DNA of 64,000 bases. It comes from Caenorhabditis remanei. Taxonomy: Eukaryota > Nematoda > Chromadorea > Rhabditida > Rhabditidae. Position numbers and translations under genes: made by a program. The stretch spans positions 1-64,000 of the forward strand of contig NW_026526028.1 of the NCBI RefSeq assembly GCF_010183535.1, given 5' to 3'. The notes below the pieces were generated by a model. It had not been told where the DNA came from, made no database searches, and saw only the letters and a list, made by a program, of their open reading frames with translations. Positions 60,166-64,000 of the stretch are shown one piece after another (positions within the stretch are counted from its first letter, which is position 1; each line of letters opens with the position of its first letter).

Positions 60166-60835
60166 AGTGAAAAAATGTCATATTTTCATATATCTCGAAA
60201 ACGAGTTCTAGAAACTTTCTGAACGTTTAACAGAAACTGTAACAGGTAATTCTCAATCTTTTAAGAAAAAAAAATCGGAGGCCCACGAGCGTATTTTTGA
60301 GAAACTTTTGAACATAAGTCGGCGTTGGCTTAGAAATTGATATTTTTTCATATATCTCGAAAACGCTCTCTAGAAACTTTCGGAACGTTTAAACGAAGTT
60401 GAAACAAGTCATTCTCATTCTTTTGAGAAAAAAAAATCGGAGGCCCACGAGCTTGTTTTTGAGAAACTTTTGACAGAAAATCTCAAATTGACTGAGAAAA
60501 TGACATTTTCTTACGTAGCTCAACAAAAAGTAACATCATCATTCTGAACTTTTACCAGAAGATGGAACAAGTCATTCTCATTATTGTAGAAAAAAGAAAT
60601 CAAAAGCCACTGATCGTTTTTTTGAGAAATTTTTTATAGAACATCGAATTTGGCTGAAAAATTGACATTTTCTAATATATCTCAAAAACGTGAAACACCA
60701 CCTTTCTAAACGTTTACCAGAAGATGTAACAAGTCAATATCAATAACGTAGAAAAAAGAAATCAAAAGCCACTGATCGTATTTTGAGAAACTTTTGATAG
60801 AAAATCGCATTTGGCTGATAAAAAATGATTTTTTC
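60166..60835. repeat. Degenerate ~160-bp tandem repeat, four units
   Basis: Units contain, in order, ATATATCTCGAAAACG, GAAACTTTCNGAACGTTTA, AGTCATTCTCATT, AAAAATCGGAGGCCCACGAG (or AATCAAAAGCCACTGATCG) and TTTTTGAGAAACTTTTGA. They begin near 60,180, 60,345, 60,510 and 60,675. The first two and the last two form pairs. No protein is encoded. Confidence 0.8.
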
Positions 60836-60978
60836 CCGGGTTACGGTACGCAACTCTGCAAACACCAATGACAACACCACGCAATTTTACGTACTTAAAT
60901 TGGCTGCTTAACTGAGTATTCAACGTTCAAAAAGTTCGGCCGCGAGTAGCGATTGCCAGGCCGTGTATTCGATAAAAA

Positions 60979-61108
60979 ATGTGGACTTTTGAAGCGTTTT
61001 CTGTAAGAGATGATTTAAAAATGTGAGTTGTCTCCAACCGAATTTCATTGAAACATTATTTTTCCGTTCTAGAGTCGATGAGTTTGGGGCACCGGACGTC
61101 TACAGATG
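60979..61108 (+). CDS. Candidate two-exon gene start, unknown product
   Basis: An ATG exon (60,979-61,022, MWTFEAFSVRDDLK) joins in frame, across a 50-bp intron with GTGAGT and TTCTAG ends, to 61,073-61,108 (IVDEFGAPDVYR), which ends at a GTAGG donor in phase 2. Both exons are very short and I do not recognise the protein. Splicing to the next acceptor at 61,516 would create a TGA, so the gene is either broken by the repeat-rich DNA between or not real. The protein-like composition is the main support. Confidence 0.3.
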
Positions 61109-61515
61109 GTAGGAAACTTCACCGACTGTCGTTCACCATGGAATTTCAATGACGTTTCTAAGTTTTTTGTTTTTGCTATTATTTTAATTTTATTTTATAA
61201 TCTTAAAATAAATAATATTATTATTAGTTATTTGTGTTATTCTGTTCACAAATTAACGATACTGATTAGAAACGAGAAGTAATGAGCGCATGCAGCACGC
61301 CGGCAGCACTGATGCAACACTTGTGCGCCTCTGACGCAGCAGGAGTAAACTCTACGAATAACTGCTGCGTTAGTGCTGCGCAACTGTAGCGGAACGCGTG
61401 CTTTTTGTTTTTTCAATAATTTTTCGAAGTTGCATTTAATATTTTGTCTTACTGATGAACGTTTTGTATTCAATTTAGCTTATTTTTATCAAAACTTAAA
61501 TAATTTTTCATTCAG
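61109..61515. other. Stretch with GCAGCAC/CAACTGTAGCG-type motifs
   Basis: AT-rich DNA followed at 61,285-61,400 by GC-rich motifs (GCAGCACGCCGGCAGCAC, CTGCTGCGTTAGTGCTGCGCAAC). These resemble the CAACAGTTACGC cluster at 59,390-59,590 and suggest a shared dispersed repeat. No gene seen. Confidence 0.45.
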
Positions 61516-61821
61516 ATTACGAAATTTCATCGAGATAAACGAATTTCGTTAGTGGAGGTGCTCAAGTTCAGTGGAAAAGTTACTGTAAGTGATTTTTTAT
61601 CTCATAAGTTAGTCATAACCGAAAATCTCCAAGTTTTTTCAGGTTCTCACTGAACAGCAAACAATGCGAACTTCCCATCTTGAATATATCGACAGAAGGT
61701 AACATATGAAAGTGAAAAAACATAATTAAATAATGTGTTTTACAGAAAATTTCTGACGAAGTCTACATGTGGACAACAAATCGAACACACCAGGAATACT
61801 TCGAAAAATAATTGTATTTAA
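61516..61821 (+). CDS. Candidate three-exon gene 3' part, unknown product
   Basis: Exons 61,516-61,584, 61,643-61,698 and 61,746-61,821 join in one frame through canonical introns of 58 and 47 bp (GTAAGT...TTTTTTCAG and GTAACA...TTTTACAG). The product reads ITKFHRDKRISLVEVLKFSG, then KVTVLTEQQTMRTSHLEYID, then RRKFLTKSTCGQQIEHTRNT, ending at TAA. Only this frame is open in the first exon. No family is recognised. An alternative frame in exons 2-3 (SLNSKQCELPILNISTEENF) is also open, so the assignment is uncertain. Confidence 0.35.
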
Positions 61822-61901
61822 TTGTTTTTTTTTTGTATTTTCTAAGTTTTTCAAAACACGGCGGGGCTGCGGCGACGCGTGGCCTAGAAAAATCCGCATT
61901 A

Positions 61902-62102
61902 ATGGTGTGTCCAAAGTTGCTACAACGACAAATCTGCGGCGTCCAAAGTTGATTTGTAGGTTTGTAGGTTTTGCAGGTTTCGCAGTTGAAAAATTAAGGA
62001 TGAGCAATAACGCATAACTGCAAACCTGCAAATCTACAAATCAACTTTGGACACCGCAGATTTGTCGTTTTTGCTGTTTTGTAGCAACTTTGGACGCACC
62101 AT
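61902..62102. mobile_element. Palindromic (fold-back) repeat, MITE-like
   Basis: Ends ATGGTGTGTCCAAAGTTGCT and, on the right, AGCAACTTTGGACGCACCAT. Arms also share GACAAATCTGCGG(C/T)GTCCAAAGTTGATTTGTAG and its complement. The clear arms are about 70-80 bp each. A third, partial copy follows at about 62,127-62,230 (ATGGTGCGGCCAAAGTTGCTG...). No clear target duplication. Confidence 0.75.
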
Positions 62103-62230
62103 ATACAGTAACCCGAAAATGATATTATGGTGCGGCCAAAGTTGCTGCAAACAGCAAAAACGACAAATCTGCGGCGGCCAAAGTTGATTTGTAGCTTGCA
62201 GATTTGCAGGTACAGTACCACCGCGAACCT

Positions 62231-63517
62231 GCAGATCTTACTTTGAATTTTAATTATTTGAATCAGAATTTCTTCATTTATCATACAAACATCGTATTTT
62301 CGCAAGTTTTAAATGAGAAATACTACTTTCCCCTTTTTTCAAATAGTAATTAAAGTTCCAGACAAATGCTTAATGTTGATTAAATAGACTAAGAGTAAAC
62401 AAAAACAATTTATTGGAACTAGAAAAATGTGAAAAAAATTACTATTCATTTAATAAGAACTTGAAAGCGTCCCTTTGTTCAGACAGATGGGATGGTTCAG
62501 TGGTGTTTTCGTTGGTGTCCTGTGTAGCTTTAAGTTTTGACTTGACGTTCCATAGTATCCAAAGAAGAATTGAGATACTAGTCTCTCTTCACTAGTTGAA
62601 GTATAATCCTTTGAGTAGTAACCCAAACTACTCGCGGAAGTAACTTTGTTGAGTTATTCTCCTTTGATCCTTGAGTCCTTTGGTGTTAGACTTTTAGCTT
62701 TGAAGAACAATAGAGATAACTGTGTTCTTCCAGAATCCGACGTTGTTGTTGATCCGGGAATAACATACTTCTTCGACGTTTTCAGCGCCTCTGAAGCATG
62801 CACTCCATCCTAAAGCAGCGTGTTCTTCCGACTTTCTCATAGTCTCCGAACTTCTACTCTAAGATTCCTAGTTGATCCTAGCATCTTCACTTGTGATTGT
62901 GTATATGCTAGCTGGTCTTCTGTTGACTTCCGACCTTCTAGCAAGCGTGTTAGAAGTTCCAACTTCGGCTGAAACGTCAGCTGGTCTCCTGATTTTCAGA
63001 GTTTTGGCGGATTTCTCTGATTCGTAGATCGATGATTCGTTCTTCCTGGTGGCGTGATCCGAATCCTCGACATTTGACAACTACGACGTCGTTGATATCT
63101 TGGCTGATGACTTGACTGTTGACATCTGACGACTCACAATTGAAGATTTACAAGTAAAGATGCACGAGTGATGATTGGTGTTTGAAGAAAATAAATTAAC
63201 ATTAACTTAAACAAAAGAATAAATAATGATATTTTAACTTCTTGTTTTGTCAGAGTTTATGAATTACAATCTTTCGACTGCAATCCATACCTTACCGAAG
63301 CTATGCTTACAGTTGGACATAAGACTCCAGTTAACTGCACTTCTAACTGATGGAATTGTTAGAATGACGAGTACAGCTAGCTAGAATCCGTATCTCTTTT
63401 AGGTCCCGTGACTGAACTAATTTACCAGAGTAAACTAGAATTCAGTTGGACGCCGTCCTCTGGCTACTGCCTTGGACTTTGCCTCTTTTCGGTACTCTGA
63501 ATCTTTTAACCTTTCAC
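62231..63517. other. Unrecognised sequence, no gene supported
   Basis: AT-rich to 62,600, then about 530 bp (62,600-63,130) of more balanced composition with repeated TCTTCGAC/GTTGTTGAT-type motifs and a weak 70-codon minus frame. It could be the LTR or 5' part of an unidentified retroelement, but I see no motif to prove it. 63,180-63,250 is an AT-rich spacer. Confidence 0.35.
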
Positions 63518-63574
63518 AATAATAAATAGGAAGGCCCGTGTTTTCATTGTTCTTCACTACAAGAAATAAGTGGC
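63518..63574. repeat. 57-bp dispersed repeat, second copy
   Basis: AATAATAAATAGGAAGGCCC... to ...AAGAAATAAGTGGC, with no difference seen from 56,575-56,631 and in the same orientation. The flanks are unrelated. On the minus strand here it lies in an open frame (63,435-63,662); at the other site the frame differs. Confidence 0.9.
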
Positions 63575-64000
63575 AATCATCGAAGTATGGAGAGCGGGCT
63601 TCTTGAATCGAGTGAAGACTTCGCAAGAGTATTTGTCGACTCTTCTGTTGGTGTGGCGACATTCCACTTGATGTCCCTTGTTGGCGTCATCAGCTTCATT
63701 CGTTGTTCATCGCTATCGATTGAAGCTGGATGTCAATACAAGCTGACATTCAAGTCGTCATCAATTTGGACTAACCGGAAGTAACCACCAGCTTCGCCGA
63801 AATCACTTCGCTTGCAATACCAGCTCTTCTACGACATCACAACTGCCGATTGGTCAAGAAGTCTTCACAAACATGTCATCGCTCTACAATCAAGGGAATC
63901 GACGAAGATTTCGTGACAAACGGCATAAACTCGTTGCTTCCGCAACGCGTCTACAATACCAGCTGGCTCAAGCGATAGGAATTTTCTATCGAACATGCGA
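63575..64000. other. Unrecognised sequence at the window edge
   Basis: Balanced composition with short frames on both strands and no recognisable domain. AATACCAGCT occurs twice (63,818 and 63,957). It may belong to an element continuing beyond the window. Confidence 0.35.

Noticed and set aside
62868..63662. Minus-strand frames that might be a retroelement gag
   Set aside because: No zinc knuckle, protease, LTR pair or polymerase motif could be found; left as unrecognised sequence.

Overview
The window is eukaryotic, repeat-dominated DNA that looks like a chromosome arm or heterochromatic region of a Caenorhabditis-type nematode. The pointers are very short introns (45-80 bp) ending in TTTTCAG, nematode-like gene families, BEL/Pao and gag-type LTR retrotransposons, and a CR1/jockey-like LINE. 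About half of the sequence is satellite. No bacterial-type operon, CRISPR array or intact housekeeping gene is present.

Layout. 1-13,413: a 43-bp satellite, reading one way to 10,431 and the other way from there on. The second part is organised as a 30-monomer (1,290 bp) higher-order repeat. 13,414-18,873: an island of intron-containing genes, nearly all visibly damaged: a methionine sulfoxide reductase B with a mutated splice acceptor, an unrecognised four-exon gene without an ATG, a thiolase (trifunctional-enzyme beta type) pseudogene, and a NADAR-domain pseudogene split by a BEL fragment. 18,874-27,086: the 43-bp satellite again, so the island sits between satellite arms of opposite orientation. 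27,087-36,810: a gag-less BEL/Pao element whose 3' LTR was split by a young gag-protease-only LTR element (identical 246-bp LTRs, 4-bp target duplication). 36,811-37,800: a 180-bp tandem repeat.

37,801-56,486: a second satellite family (46 bp) carrying two head-to-head copies of one LINE (41,301-46,310 minus; 46,522-50,256 plus) and a third 5'-truncated copy (53,965-55,556). The third copy arose by segmental duplication together with flanking satellite. The first LINE carries an 879-bp hAT-like non-autonomous transposon with a perfect 8-bp target duplication; the second LINE supplies the empty site. A 628-bp fold-back element with a 5-bp target duplication lies inside the satellite at 53,016-53,643.

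56,487-64,000: mostly unrecognised AT-rich intergenic DNA with palindromic elements and degenerate tandem repeats. It also holds the first ~65 nt of a U1 snRNA gene with a promoter-like element upstream, an orphan membrane-protein exon, and candidate small exons of an unknown gene. The strongest observations are structural: two unrelated satellites built the same way (one conserved dyad plus one two-state box), mosaic BEL LTRs that imply ectopic recombination, nested insertions that can be dated relative to each other, and a gene island made of decaying copies.
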